Assembly (NCBI RefSeq): GCF_030758955.1
Contig: NZ_CP132360.1
Coordinates: 812,905 to 876,904, forward strand
DNA length: 64,000 nt
Origin: Agrococcus beijingensis
GTDB taxonomy: Bacteria > Actinomycetota > Actinomycetes > Actinomycetales > Microbacteriaceae
Direction: 5' to 3'
Part shown: positions 55,555 to 64,000 of the stretch, piece after piece
Layout of the letters: the number at the start of each line of letters is the position of its first letter
Numbering within the stretch: the stretch's first letter is position 1
The notes under the pieces: model-generated
Database searches by the model: none
The model's input: the letters and a program-made list of their open reading frames with translations, nothing else
Told to the model about the DNA's origin: nothing
Position numbers and translations under genes: made by a program

Positions 55555-56088
55555 TCAGGGTCGCACGTCGCCGGAGCGCACGATGACGGGCAGCGCGGCC
55601 CGCCTCGACGGGGGCCTGCCGACGAGCAGGACGGAGACCAGCAGGCCGGTCACCGCGACGAGCGGGATCGCCACCTGCGGCTCCACGATCGACGCGACGA
55701 CGCCGCCGACGACCGGCACGCGCAGCGAGGGGCTCCACGCCTCCGCGCCGATGCGATGGGCGGTCGTGCGGTCGGATGCCTCGGTGCCGGTCGTGACCGT
55801 CCAGGTGCCCTGGTCGCGCGCCTCCACCGAGAGCACGCGCTCGGCGACCAGCGGACCGGAACCGGCGCTGGGCACGGTGACGACGTCGCCGGGGACGAGC
55901 TCGGCAGCCGGGGTGCGAGTGCTGATCAGCAGGTCGCCCGCCTGATAGCTCGGCTGCATGGCGCCGGTGACGACGACGACGGGCTGCGCGAGCCCGGCCA
56001 GTGCGCCGGCCCCCAGCACCGCGGCCGTGGCGGCGACGAGTCCGAGCAGCGAGAGCAGCGCGATGGCGATGCGCCTCAGAACGATCAT
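55555..56088 (-). CDS. signal-peptidase-I-like protein lacking catalytic residues
   Basis: A 177-residue protein with the layout of archaeal/SipW-type signal peptidases: N-terminal helix (VLRRIAIALLSLLGLVAATA), a catalytic-domain core, and a C-terminal helix (VAIPLVAVTGLLVSVLLVG). The catalytic Ser box, normally GSMxPT, reads VVTGAMQPSYQAGDLL, with Ala43 at the Ser position; the base (THR in SipW types) reads VAERVLSVEA, with Glu83 instead of His. So both catalytic residues appear lost. GAGGAGG precedes ATG 56088. No TasA-like substrate gene lies nearby. It may be a pseudo-enzyme. Confidence 0.65.
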   Translation of the reverse strand: MIVLRRIAIALLSLLGLVAATAAVLGAGALAGLAQPVVVVTGAMQPSYQAGDLLISTRTPAAELVPGDVVTVPSAGSGPLVAERVLSVEARDQGTWTVTTGTEASDRTTAHRIGAEAWSPSLRVPVVGGVVASIVEPQVAIPLVAVTGLLVSVLLVGRPPSRRAALPVIVRSGDVRP

Positions 56089-56202
56089 GGCGGCCTCCTC
56101 CGTGACTGACGATGCCGTGCTGCACACGCTACGTCGGCCGCCGCGGATCCCCGCGAGGGACGGCCCAGCGGCCGCTTGAGGTTCGCTCAGGAATGCCCGT
56201 GC

Positions 56203-56208
56203 CAGACT
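56203..56208 (+). promoter_or_regulatory. -10-like CAGACT, leaderless start of coaE
   Basis: CAGACT is six bases (CATGGC) before ATG 56215. Confidence 0.4.
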
Positions 56209-56214
56209 CATGGC

Positions 56215-56829
56215 ATGCCCCTCGTCGCGCTCACCGGCGGCATCGCCTCCGGCAAGTCCACCATCGCCGACCGCCTCGCTCGGCACGGCGCCGTCGTGGT
56301 CGACGCCGATGCGCTCGTGCGCGAGCTCCAGCAGCCCGGGCAGCCCGTGCTGCGGGCGATCGCCGCGGCGTTCGGCGACGTGCTGCTGCCGGATGGCTCG
56401 CTCGATCGCGCCGCGCTCGGCGCGCTGGTCTTCGGCGACCACGACGCCCGGCACCGGCTGAACGCCATCGTGCACCCCGCGGTCGGGCGCGAATCCGCCC
56501 GGCGCTTCCGTGCCGCCCTCGCCGCCGACCCCGACGCGGTGGTCGTCTACGACGTGCCGCTGCTCGTCGAGGCGCGCGCCGACGACCCGTGGGACCTCGT
56601 GGTGGTGGCGCACGCACCGGCCGAGGAGCGCATCCGCCGTCTGATCGAGCTCAGGGGCATGGACGAGGCGGATGCGCGCGCTCGCGTCGCGTCGCAGGCG
56701 AGCGACGAGCGTCGGCTCGCCATCGCCGACGTCGTGATCGAGACCGGCGACGACCTCGAGCGCACCCTCGAGCAGGCGGATGCGCTGTGGGAGCGGCTGC
56801 ACGGCGACCGTGTGGGCGGCCGCTCGTAG
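56215..56829 (+). CDS. coaE: dephospho-CoA kinase
   Basis: A 204-residue P-loop kinase catalysing the last step of coenzyme A synthesis. P-loop [18 protein letters not shown] at residues 5-22, then [48 protein letters not shown] and [23 protein letters not shown] 56215 follows the CAGACT box; the frame extends 13 codons upstream without protein-like sequence. coaE-uvrB adjacency is common in actinobacteria (rpsA is also near). Confidence 0.94.
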   Translation: MPLVALTGGIASGKSTIADRLARHGAVVVDADALVRELQQPGQPVLRAIAAAFGDVLLPDGSLDRAALGALVFGDHDARHRLNAIVHPAVGRESARRFRAALAADPDAVVVYDVPLLVEARADDPWDLVVVAHAPAEERIRRLIELRGMDEADARARVASQASDERRLAIADVVIETGDDLERTLEQADALWERLHGDRVGGRS

Positions 56830-56832
56830 GCT
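56827..56832 (+). promoter_or_regulatory. -10-like TAGGCT, leaderless start of uvrB
   Basis: TAGGCT overlaps the coaE stop codon and is seven bases (GGGTGCC) before ATG 56840. Confidence 0.55.
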
Positions 56833-56839
56833 GGGTGCC

Positions 56840-58891
56840 ATGGAACCGACCCGTGCCGTCCGGCCGTTCGAGGTCATCAGCGAGTACACGCCCTCCGGCG
56901 ACCAGCCGAAGGCGATCCAGCAGCTGACCGAAGCGCTCGGCAGAGGCGAGACCGATGTGGTGCTGCTGGGCGCGACCGGCACGGGCAAGAGCGCCACCAC
57001 CGCCTGGCTCGTCGAGCAGGTGCAGCGGCCGACGCTCGTGCTCGCGCACAACAAGACGCTGGCCGCGCAGCTCGCGAACGAGTTCCGCGAGCTGCTGCCG
57101 AACAACGCCGTCGAGTACTTCGTCTCGTACTACGACTACTACCAGCCCGAGGCGTACATCCCGCAGACCGACACCTTCATCGAGAAGGACTCCTCGCTGA
57201 ACGCCGAGGTCGAGCGGCTGCGGCACTCCGCGACGAACGCCCTGCTCTCGCGGCGCGACGTGATCGTGGTCTCGACGGTCTCCTGCATCTACGGCCTCGG
57301 CACGCCAGAGGAGTACCTCGAGGCGATGGTGGCCCTGCAGGTGGGCATGCGCGTCGACCGGCAGGCGCTGCTGCGCCGCTTCGTCGCCATGCAGTACCAG
57401 CGCAACGACGTGGCCTTCACGCGCGGCACCTTCCGGGTGCGCGGCGACACGATCGAGATCATCCCGATGTACGAGGAGCACGCGATCCGCATCGAGCTCT
57501 TCGGCGACGAGATCGAGGCGCTCTCCACGCTGCACCCGCTCACCGGCGAGGTGCTCGAGACGCACGAATCGGTCTCGATCTTCCCCGGCAGCCACTACGT
57601 GGCCGGCAACGAGCGCATGCACAAGGCGATGGAGCGCATCCGCGACGAGCTCGACGCGCGGCTCAAGGTGCTCGAGCGCGAGGGCAAGCTGCTCGAGGCG
57701 CAGCGGCTGCGCATGCGCACCTCGTTCGACCTCGAGATGATGGAGCAGATCGGCTTCTGCTCCGGCATCGAGAACTACTCCCGCCACATCGACGGCCGTG
57801 AGGCGGGGGAGCCGCCGCACTGCCTGCTCGACTACTTCGCCGACGACTTCCTGGTCGTGATCGACGAGTCGCACGTCACGGTGCCCCAGATCGGGGCGAT
57901 GTACGAGGGCGATGCGAGCCGCAAGCGCTCGCTGGTCGAGCACGGCTTCCGGCTGCCGAGCGCGCTCGACAACCGGCCGCTCAAGTTCGGCGAGTTCCTC
58001 GAGCGCACGCCGCAGAAGGTCTACCTGTCGGCGACGCCCGGCAAGTACGAGATGGGCCTGGCCGACACGGTGGTCGAGCAGATCATCCGGCCGACGGGCC
58101 TCGTCGACCCGAAGCTGGTCGTCAAGCCCACGAAGGGCCAGATCGACGACCTGCTCGAGGAGATCCGGGTACGGGCCGAGCGCGACGAGCGGGTGCTCGT
58201 CACGACGCTGACGAAGAAGATGGCCGAGGAGCTCACGGAGTACTTCACGGAGGCGGGCGTGCGGGTGCGCTACCTGCACTCCGACGTCGACACGCTGCGT
58301 CGCGTCGAGCTGCTGACGCAGCTGCGGCAGGGCCTGTTCGACGTGCTGGTGGGCATCAACCTGCTGCGCGAGGGCCTCGACCTGCCGGAGGTCTCGCTGG
58401 TGTCGATCCTCGACGCCGACAAGGAGGGCTTCCTGCGCTCGTCCACGTCGCTCATCCAGACGATCGGCCGTGCCGCCCGCAACGTCTCGGGCGAGGTGCA
58501 CATGTACGCCGACCGCATCACCGACTCGATGCGGCTCGCGATCGACGAGACCGATCGCCGACGCGCGGTGCAGGTCGCCTACAACACCGAGCACGGCATC
58601 GATCCGACGCCGCTGCGGCGCCGCATCGCCGACATCACCGAGGTGCTCTCGCGCGAGCAGGCCGACACCGACGAGCTGCTCGCCGGCACCAAGCGCGGGG
58701 CGCCGACGCCGCGGCTCGCGCGCGACCGCTCCGACCTCGACGGCCCGACGCAGCTCGAGGGCATCATCGCCGACCTGACCGCCCAGATGACCGAGGCGGC
58801 GGGCGAGCTGAAGTTCGAGCTGGCGGCGCGCATCCGCGACGAGCTGCACGACCTCAAGCGCGACCTGCGGCAGATGCGTCAAGCGAGCTAG
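56840..58891 (+). CDS. uvrB: excinuclease ABC subunit B
   Basis: A 683-residue helicase-like subunit of nucleotide excision repair. Motif [21 protein letters not shown] (about 41-60), the damage-probing hairpin [20 protein letters not shown] (about 95-114), motif [22 protein letters not shown], motif IV-VI including [40 protein letters not shown] and QTIGRAARN, and the C-terminal UVR motif ([20 protein letters not shown]). uvrA and uvrC are not in the window. A hairpin terminator begins at its stop codon. Confidence 0.96.
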   Translation: MEPTRAVRPFEVISEYTPSGDQPKAIQQLTEALGRGETDVVLLGATGTGKSATTAWLVEQVQRPTLVLAHNKTLAAQLANEFRELLPNNAVEYFVSYYDYYQPEAYIPQTDTFIEKDSSLNAEVERLRHSATNALLSRRDVIVVSTVSCIYGLGTPEEYLEAMVALQVGMRVDRQALLRRFVAMQYQRNDVAFTRGTFRVRGDTIEIIPMYEEHAIRIELFGDEIEALSTLHPLTGEVLETHESVSIFPGSHYVAGNERMHKAMERIRDELDARLKVLEREGKLLEAQRLRMRTSFDLEMMEQIGFCSGIENYSRHIDGREAGEPPHCLLDYFADDFLVVIDESHVTVPQIGAMYEGDASRKRSLVEHGFRLPSALDNRPLKFGEFLERTPQKVYLSATPGKYEMGLADTVVEQIIRPTGLVDPKLVVKPTKGQIDDLLEEIRVRAERDERVLVTTLTKKMAEELTEYFTEAGVRVRYLHSDVDTLRRVELLTQLRQGLFDVLVGINLLREGLDLPEVSLVSILDADKEGFLRSSTSLIQTIGRAARNVSGEVHMYADRITDSMRLAIDETDRRRAVQVAYNTEHGIDPTPLRRRIADITEVLSREQADTDELLAGTKRGAPTPRLARDRSDLDGPTQLEGIIADLTAQMTEAAGELKFELAARIRDELHDLKRDLRQMRQAS

Positions 58892-58915
58892 GAAGGGCCC
58901 TTTCGGGCCCTTCCT
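58890..58915 (+). terminator. uvrB terminator hairpin
   Basis: AGGAAGGGCCC / GGGCCCTTCCT with a TTTC loop; an outer AAGCG/CGCTT pairing extends it. Confidence 0.85.
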
Positions 58916-58923
58916 CGCTTGAC

Positions 58924-58948
58924 GCCGACGCCCGTCCCGGGCGTCGGC
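58924..58948. terminator. second hairpin after uvrB
   Basis: GCCGACGCCC / GGGCGTCGGC with a GTCCC loop, just after the uvrB terminator. Confidence 0.6.
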
Positions 58949-59015
58949 TCGTCCCTGGCGCCCGTCGAGCCTCGTCCCTGGCGCCCGTCGAGTCACCTCT
59001 CTGGCACCCGTCGAG
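58948..59015. repeat. three tandem 22-23-bp degenerate repeats
   Basis: Units CTCGTCCCTGGCGCCCGTCG-AG at 58948-58970 and 58971-58992 and a diverged third at 58993-59015 (CTCTCTGGCACCCGTCGAG). Located between the uvrB terminator and the GntR gene end. Each unit includes a GGCGCC core, as in the larger arrays at 41771 and 43051, but the rest differs. Confidence 0.7.
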
Positions 59016-59019
59016 CCCC

Positions 59020-59661
59020 CTACCCCCGCCCCATCCGCGCATACGCCCCCAGCACCCGCCGCTCCGAGGCGACCAGGTAGCGCTCGAGCTCGACGGCGGC
59101 GCGCTCCGCGCCCTCGTCGACGAGCACCGCGAGCACGCGGCGGTTCTGCTCGACGAAGGGCGCGTGCAGCGACTGGGGATCGTCGATCGCGAGGAACGCC
59201 AGGCGCAGCTCGGCGGCGAGCTGGTCGTAGGCGCGCGACAGCCGCGGGCTGTCCGCGAGCGAGACCAGCGCGCCGTGGAACGCCATGTTGGCGGTGCCGA
59301 CCGTCACCCAGTCGTCAGCGGCCAGGGCCCGCTCGGCCCGCTCCACCGCATCCCGCATGGCCGCGACGCCGGGGTGCAGCGGCGCCGCCTCGCGCAGCAC
59401 GCCGCACTCGAGCTGGCGGCGCGCGCGGTAGATGTCGATCACGTCGGCGGTCGTGGGGGAGGCGACCGAGACCCCGCGGTGCGGCACGTGCTCGACGAGC
59501 CCCTGCTCCGAGAGCACGCGGAAGGCCTCGCGGAGGGTGTTGCGCGAGACCGCGAGCCGCTCCGCGAGCGCGACCTCGGAGAGCCGCTGGCCGGGCTCGA
59601 AGGCCCCGTCGATGATCTGCTCGCGCAGGGCTGCGGCGAGCGTGGGTGCGTGGTCTGCCAT
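59020..59661 (-). CDS. GntR/FadR-family regulator (FCD domain) of the pxp operon
   Basis: A 213-residue regulator. N-terminal winged helix (ALREQIIDGAFEPGQRLSEV; ERLAVSRNTLREAFRVLSEQ), C-terminal FCD ligand domain (VIDIYRARRQLECGVLREAA; MAFHGALVSLADSPRLSRAY with metal-binding-type His). It diverges from the NRAMP-pxp operon and probably controls it through the palindrome at 59711-59725. B. subtilis uses an IclR-type regulator (KipR) for the equivalent genes, so the regulator type differs. Start at 59661 follows TACGAT by six bases. Confidence 0.87.
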   Translation of the reverse strand: MADHAPTLAAALREQIIDGAFEPGQRLSEVALAERLAVSRNTLREAFRVLSEQGLVEHVPHRGVSVASPTTADVIDIYRARRQLECGVLREAAPLHPGVAAMRDAVERAERALAADDWVTVGTANMAFHGALVSLADSPRLSRAYDQLAAELRLAFLAIDDPQSLHAPFVEQNRRVLAVLVDEGAERAAVELERYLVASERRVLGAYARMGRG

Positions 59662-59667
59662 GGGCCG

Positions 59668-59673
59668 ATCGTA
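59668..59673 (-). promoter_or_regulatory. -10-like TACGAT, leaderless start
   Basis: TACGAT on the minus strand is six bases (CGGCCC) before ATG 59661. Confidence 0.45.
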
Positions 59674-59710
59674 GGGTGCCGTGCAACGCGTTCGAAACGC
59701 GATCGACACA

Positions 59711-59725
59711 GATTGTTCGACAATC
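59711..59725. promoter_or_regulatory. palindromic operator for the GntR regulator
   Basis: GATTGT-TCG-ACAATC is a perfect 6-base-arm palindrome with 3-base centre, of the shape bound by FadR/FCD-type GntR proteins. It lies just before the -35 of the operon promoter and between the divergent genes. A second inverted repeat CTGTC-CTAC-GACAG (59735-59748) lies in the promoter spacer. Confidence 0.65.
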
Positions 59726-59726
59726 G

Positions 59727-59755
59727 TTGCAAGCCTGTCCTACGACAGATACGCT
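59727..59755 (+). promoter_or_regulatory. promoter of the NRAMP-pxp operon
   Basis: TTGCAA (59727-59732), 17-base spacer, TACGCT (59750-59755). The expected leader is about 48 bases with GGGA near the start codon at 59810. Confidence 0.6.
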
Positions 59756-59809
59756 CTGGCCTGCGCAGCTCGCGCGCCTGAGCCCCTCGACGAAGATGGG
59801 AACCTCCCG

Positions 59810-61087
59810 ATGACCGACGCATCGCAGCCTGCCGAGACCGCTCCGCCGAAGGAGCGCGCGGCGTCCTTCGCCAAGAGCCGCCGCGGCCCCATCCTCGGCG
59901 CCATCTTCCTCATGGCGACCTCGGCCATCGGGCCCGGCTTCATCACGCAGACCGCCACGTTCACGGCACAGCTCGGCGCCGCGTTCGCGTTCGCGATCCT
60001 GGTCTCGGTGCTCATCGACCTCGCGGTGCAGATGAACATCTGGCGCATGATCACCGTCTCCGGCAAGCGCGCAGGCGACCTCGCCAACCAGGCCGTGCCC
60101 TACTCCGGCCACGTGCTGGCCGTGCTCATCGTGGTCGGCGGGCTGGCCTTCAACATCGGCAACATCGCGGGCGGCGGCCTCGGCCTCAACGCGCTGCTCG
60201 GCATCGACCCGAAGGTCGGCGGCCTGCTCACCGGCCTGCTGGCGATCGGCATCTTCCTGTTCAGGAAGGCCGGCCGCGCCGTCGACATCGTCGTGATGGT
60301 GCTGGGCATCGGCATGATCCTGATGACGGTCTTCGTCGCGATCGCCTCCCAGCCGCCCATCGGCGACGCGCTGCGCCAGACCTTCGTGCCCGACACGATC
60401 AACTTCGCCACCATCACGACGATCGTCGGCGGCACCGTCGGCGGCTACATCACCTACGCCGGTGCCCACCGCTACCTCGAGTCGGGGTTGGTCGGCCCCG
60501 AGCACGTCAAGCCCGTGCACCGCGCGTCGCTGCAGGGCATCCTCGTCACCGGCATCATGCGCTACGTGCTCTTCCTCGCGATCCTGGGCGTGGTCGCCTC
60601 CGGTGTCGTGCTCGACGTCTCGGGCCAGGCGGCCAACCCCGCGGCGCAGGCGTTCGGCGCCGTGCTCGGCGATGCAGGCATGCGCATCTTCGGCTTCATC
60701 TTCTGGGCCGCCGCCATCACCTCGGTGATCGGCGCCGCCTACACCTCCGCCACGTTCCTCTCCGTGTTCTCGAAGCGGCTCGCGGGCGGCTGGCCGCTGC
60801 AGCTGGCCACGGTCGCGTTCATCCTGGTGTCGCTGGTCGTGTACGCGCTCATCGGCACGGCCCCCGCGGCGCTGTTGGTGTTCGTGGGCGGCTTCAACGG
60901 CCTGATCCTGCCGATCGGCCTGTCGATCTTCATGTACATCGGCTGGTTCCGGCAGCGCGACGTGCTGGGCGGCTACCGCTACCCGAGGTGGCTGCTCGTC
61001 GTCGGCACGCTCGCCACGCTGCTCTCCTTCTGGATGGGCATCAGCTCGATCGGCCCGATCTTCGCCTTCCTGGGGGTGGGCGCATGA
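59810..61087 (+). CDS. NRAMP-like transporter (YcsG-like)
   Basis: A 425-residue membrane protein with about eleven helices. It belongs to the NRAMP superfamily but the metal-binding motif of helix 1 (DPGN) reads [13 protein letters not shown], so Asp is replaced and divalent metal transport is doubtful. Other segments: [60 protein letters not shown]. It starts the operon with pxpA, so transport of 5-oxoproline or a related acid is a reasonable inference, as proposed for B. subtilis YcsG. ATGA overlap with pxpA. Confidence 0.82.
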   Translation: MTDASQPAETAPPKERAASFAKSRRGPILGAIFLMATSAIGPGFITQTATFTAQLGAAFAFAILVSVLIDLAVQMNIWRMITVSGKRAGDLANQAVPYSGHVLAVLIVVGGLAFNIGNIAGGGLGLNALLGIDPKVGGLLTGLLAIGIFLFRKAGRAVDIVVMVLGIGMILMTVFVAIASQPPIGDALRQTFVPDTINFATITTIVGGTVGGYITYAGAHRYLESGLVGPEHVKPVHRASLQGILVTGIMRYVLFLAILGVVASGVVLDVSGQAANPAAQAFGAVLGDAGMRIFGFIFWAAAITSVIGAAYTSATFLSVFSKRLAGGWPLQLATVAFILVSLVVYALIGTAPAALLVFVGGFNGLILPIGLSIFMYIGWFRQRDVLGGYRYPRWLLVVGTLATLLSFWMGISSIGPIFAFLGVGA

Positions 61088-61854
61088 CCGCCATCGACCT
61101 GAACTCCGACCTGGGCGAGAACACGCCCGACCGCATCGTGGGCGACGACGAGGCGATGCTGCGCGTCGTCACGAGCGCCAACGTCTCCTGCGGCTTCCAC
61201 GCGGGCAGCCCCGAGGGCATCCGCGCCACGCTCGCCGCGGCCGTCGCGCAGGGCGTCGTGATCGGCGCCCACCCTGGCTACCGCGACTACGAGGGCTTCG
61301 GCCGGCTGCCGATGGCCGTCGACGACGCGACCCTGCAGGCGCACGTCGAGTACCAGTTGGGCGCCCTCGAGGGGCTCGCCCGCTCGGTCGGCGGCCGCAC
61401 CGCCTACGTGAAGCCGCACGGCGCGCTCTACAACACCATCGCGCGAGACGAGCGCCAGGCGGCGGTGGTGGTGCGCGCGATCCGCGCGATCGACCCGTCG
61501 CTCGTGCTGCTCGGCCTCGCGGGCGGCGTCGTGCTCGACGTCGCCGAGCGCGCGGGCCTGGCGACGGCGGCCGAGGCGTTCGCCGACCGCGCCTACACGC
61601 CGGAGGGGCTGCTGGTCTCGCGCACCGAGCAGGGCTCGGTGCTGCACGACCCGCAGCTGGTGGCGGCCCGGATGGTGCGGCTGGCCCACGAGGGGCTGAT
61701 CGAGGCCGTCGACGGCAGCGACGTCGCGGTCCGTGCCGAGTCGATCTGCGTCCACGGCGACTCGGCGGGCGCCATCGCCATGGCCGAGGCGACGCGTGCT
61801 GCGCTCGAGGCCGCCGGGGTGACCATCGCGCCATTCGTGGGTTCCCGACCGTGA
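61084..61854 (+). CDS. pxpA: 5-oxoprolinase subunit A (LamB/YcsF family)
   Basis: A 256-residue protein of the LamB/YcsF family, a subunit of the ATP-dependent 5-oxoprolinase PxpABC that opens pyroglutamate to glutamate. Motifs: [80 protein letters not shown] and [23 protein letters not shown] 61084 lies in the NRAMP stop and GTG of the next gene in its own stop. Confidence 0.92.
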   Translation: MTAIDLNSDLGENTPDRIVGDDEAMLRVVTSANVSCGFHAGSPEGIRATLAAAVAQGVVIGAHPGYRDYEGFGRLPMAVDDATLQAHVEYQLGALEGLARSVGGRTAYVKPHGALYNTIARDERQAAVVVRAIRAIDPSLVLLGLAGGVVLDVAERAGLATAAEAFADRAYTPEGLLVSRTEQGSVLHDPQLVAARMVRLAHEGLIEAVDGSDVAVRAESICVHGDSAGAIAMAEATRAALEAAGVTIAPFVGSRP

Positions 61855-62651
61855 CGCGCACCGCATCCGCCACCCAGCTCGAGCAGGCGAGGGCCGCACG
61901 GTCGTCGTACCGCGCTGGCGCCGTCGCACCCACCAGCGGCGTCGCGCACGGGCTGGTGCAGGCCAACCTGATCGCGGTGCCCGCCGACTGGGCGTTCGAG
62001 ACGCTGCTCTTCGCGCAGCGGAACCCCCGATCGTGCCCGGTGCTCGAGGTGCTCGACGCCGGGCAGGTCGAGCCGCGGCTCGCGCCGGGCGCCGATATCC
62101 GCACCGACCTGCCCGCCTACCGCGTCTGGCGCGACGGCGAGCTCGTCGAGGAGACGGCGGATGCGTCGCGGGCGTGGGGCGAGCAGCCAGACCTGGTCGC
62201 GTTCCTCATCGGCTGCTCGTTCACCTTCGAGGCGGGGCTCGCCGACGCCGGGATCCCGATCCGGCACCGGGAGCTCGGGCGCAACGTGCCGATGTACCGC
62301 ACCGACCGGGCGTGCGAGCCCGCGGGCAGGCTGCACGGCGAGCTCGTCGTCTCGATGCGCCCGATCGCTGCCGACCGGGTCGCCGACGCGGTGCGGATCT
62401 CGGGGCGGTACCCGGCCGTGCACGGCGCACCGGTGCACGTCGGCGATCCCGGCGCGCTCGGCATCGCCGACCTCGGCGCGCCCGACTTCGGCGACGCCTC
62501 CGAGGTGCGCGAGGGGGAGCTGCCGGTCTTCTGGGCGTGCGGCGTCACCCCGCAGGCGGCGATCATGGCGTCGCGGCCGCCGTTCGCGATCACGCACGCC
62601 CCGGGCCACATGCTCATCACCGACGTGCCCGACGCGGCGTACGCCGCATGA
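61851..62651 (+). CDS. putative hydro-lyase (YcsI/DUF1445 family)
   Basis: A 266-residue protein: [20 protein letters not shown] and [20 protein letters not shown] at the N-terminus, [20 protein letters not shown] and [18 protein letters not shown] in the centre, [20 protein letters not shown] and [17 protein letters not shown] at the C-terminus. These are the blocks of the DUF1445/D-glutamate-cyclase-like family, found in 5-oxoproline gene clusters. A role in turning D-glutamate to 5-oxo-D-proline or in dehydration has been proposed for relatives; unproven here. GTG 61851 overlaps pxpA; it overlaps the next gene by four bases. Confidence 0.85.
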   Translation: MTRTASATQLEQARAARSSYRAGAVAPTSGVAHGLVQANLIAVPADWAFETLLFAQRNPRSCPVLEVLDAGQVEPRLAPGADIRTDLPAYRVWRDGELVEETADASRAWGEQPDLVAFLIGCSFTFEAGLADAGIPIRHRELGRNVPMYRTDRACEPAGRLHGELVVSMRPIAADRVADAVRISGRYPAVHGAPVHVGDPGALGIADLGAPDFGDASEVREGELPVFWACGVTPQAAIMASRPPFAITHAPGHMLITDVPDAAYAA

Positions 62652-64000
62652 CCCGCCTGCTGCCGGCGGCCGACACCGCGCTGCTGCTCGAGACGGCCGA
62701 TCTCGACGAGGCGGTGCGCCTGCTGCCCGCGCTGGTCGCGGCCGCGCTGCCGGGCGTCACCGAGCTGGTGCCCGCCGCGCGCACGATCCTGGTGCGCTTC
62801 GACCCGAGCCTCGTCAGCGCATCCGCCCTCGGCGCGGCCCTGCTCGCCGTCGAGCCGCACGCGGAGGGTGCCGCCACGGATCGCGCCGTGACGATCCCCG
62901 TGCGCTACGACGGCGAGGACCTCGCCGAGGTCGCCGCGCACCTCGGGGTGCCGGTCGACGACCTGGTCGCACGCCATCAGGCGGCGCTCTGGACGGTCGC
63001 GTTCACCGGCTTCGCGCCGGGCTTCGGCTACCTGGTCGGCGACGATCCGCTCTTCGACGTGCCGCGGCGGCCCTCGCCGCGCACCCGCATCCCCGCCGGC
63101 TCGGTGGCGCTCGCCGGACGCTTCTCGGGCATCTACCCGAAGCAGAGCCCGGGCGGCTGGCAGCTCATCGGCCGCACCGACGCCGTGCTGTGGGATCTCG
63201 ACCGCGAGCCCCCGGCGCTGCTCGCGCCCGGCACCGCGGTGCGCTTCGAGCGGGTCGAGCGCGAGCTCGTCGTGGCGGCGGCGACGACGCACGCCCCGAC
63301 CGCGTCGACCCACGCCGTCGAGGTCGTGCGGGCCGGCCTGCAGCTGCTCGTGCAGGACCTCGGCCGCCCCGGGATGGCGTCGCTCGGCGTCTCGGCATCG
63401 GGCGCGGCCGATCGCTCGGCGCTGCGCGAGGCGAACCGGTCGGTCGGCAACCCGCCCGGCTGCGCGGGGCTCGAGCTGGCGGGCGGGGGCGCGGTGCTGC
63501 GGTTCCGCGGGCCGGCGGTCGTCGCGCTCGGCGGGGCGCTGGCCGACGCGAGCCTGCGCGCCGGCGATGTCGAGCACGCGATCGAGCACGGCCGCGCCGT
63601 CGCGCTCGACGACGGCGACGAGCTGCGCGTGGGTGCCACCCGCGACGGCCTGCGCACCGTCATCGCGCTCCGCGGCGGCATCGCGCTCGAGCCGGTGCTC
63701 GGCAGCCTCGCCACCGACACGCTCGCGCACCTCGGACCCGCCGCGCTCAGCGCGGGCGACGTGCTGCCGCTGCACGGACCCGCCGCGGCGGGCGCGGCCG
63801 TCGAGCGCACCCGCGCCCCGCGCATCCCCCTGCCCGTCGCCGGCGAGACGGTCGAGCTCGAGATCGTGCTCGGCCCGCGCGACGACTGGTTCGCGCCGCA
63901 GGCGCTGCGCGACCTGCTCGACGAGGCGTGGCTCGTCACCCCGCGCTCCGACCGCGTCGGCGTGCGGCTCGAGGGCAGGCCGCTCGAGCGCGCCCGTGAC
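62648..64000 (+). CDS. fused 5-oxoprolinase subunits B and C (PxpB-PxpC), partial
   Basis: The frame from ATG 62648 runs 451 codons to the window edge without a stop. Residues 1 to about 205 are PxpB/KipI-like ([80 protein letters not shown]). Residues from about 225 are PxpC/KipA-like ([58 protein letters not shown]). In B. subtilis and E. coli these are separate genes; the fusion also occurs in actinobacteria (urea-amidolyase-related). Together with PxpA it should hydrolyse 5-oxoproline using ATP. Confidence 0.9.
   Translation, partial: MTRLLPAADTALLLETADLDEAVRLLPALVAAALPGVTELVPAARTILVRFDPSLVSASALGAALLAVEPHAEGAATDRAVTIPVRYDGEDLAEVAAHLGVPVDDLVARHQAALWTVAFTGFAPGFGYLVGDDPLFDVPRRPSPRTRIPAGSVALAGRFSGIYPKQSPGGWQLIGRTDAVLWDLDREPPALLAPGTAVRFERVERELVVAAATTHAPTASTHAVEVVRAGLQLLVQDLGRPGMASLGVSASGAADRSALREANRSVGNPPGCAGLELAGGGAVLRFRGPAVVALGGALADASLRAGDVEHAIEHGRAVALDDGDELRVGATRDGLRTVIALRGGIALEPVLGSLATDTLAHLGPAALSAGDVLPLHGPAAAGAAVERTRAPRIPLPVAGETVELEIVLGPRDDWFAPQALRDLLDEAWLVTPRSDRVGVRLEGRPLERARD

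Overview
This is a high-GC (about 70% or more by eye) chromosomal segment from an actinobacterium. The gene order and protein families fit the Microbacteriaceae, perhaps an Agrococcus-like organism; that placement is inference from gene content, not a database match. Pointers are the hisE-hisG-hisF-hisI / trpE-trpC-trpB-trpA / lgt chain, the ANTAR regulator between pyk and polA, an HGxxPAAW-type small membrane protein beside trpC, cell-wall-binding repeat 2 (CWB2) proteins, F420-type oxidoreductases and a polA without 3'-5' exonuclease residues.

Layout. 1-1560: small membrane-protein genes, including a DUF6153-like partial gene at the edge and a DUF6766-like pair, with a CsoR-like operator candidate. 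1853-5661: a NarL-type two-component pair split by a secreted CWB2 protein. 5771-7610: two RibD-C/DHFR-like reductases and an unknown protein. 7765-9755: a NatAB-type ABC exporter. 9980-12063: a YtrA-type GntR-ABC operon with its own operator. 12175-16517: low-complexity and envelope-stress-like genes, a threonine aldolase, and a DUF3618/holin-X operon. 16694-20415: YdeI-like protein, a pyroglutamyl-peptidase/SRPBCC fusion, an EEP nuclease, a ROK kinase. 20505-21487: a junction joining the tail of an RNA-helicase-like gene to the tail of priA. 21561-24883: fmt, rsmB, rpe, hisE. 24921-33273: histidine and tryptophan biosynthesis and lgt. 33348-40934: gltB, gltD, pyk. 40991-41072: tRNA-Leu(CAA). 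41121-46526: ANTAR regulator, then a DUF559-like gene between two inverted arrays of a 20-bp repeat, a thioesterase and polA. 46696-51758: LLM oxidoreductase, DUF885 peptidase-like protein, rpsA, DUF4126. 51859-56088: histidine kinase, degenerate GGDEF membrane protein, OmpR-type regulator and a signal-peptidase-like protein lacking its catalytic residues. 56215-58891: coaE, uvrB. 59020-64000: a 5-oxoproline/kip-type operon (GntR regulator, NRAMP-like transporter, PxpA, YcsI-like, fused PxpB-PxpC) running off the right edge.

Most operons are tightly coupled by 4-base ATGA or GTGA overlaps. Many solitary genes have a -10-like hexamer (TAGGCT or a relative) only 6-7 bases before the start codon and no ribosome binding site, which points to leaderless mRNAs. 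Converging gene ends are usually separated by GC-rich hairpins without clear U tracts.

The items most worth following up are the DUF559-like gene boxed by inverted 20-bp repeat arrays (41771-43350), the double-truncation junction near 20670, the widespread leaderless signature, and the pseudo signal peptidase.
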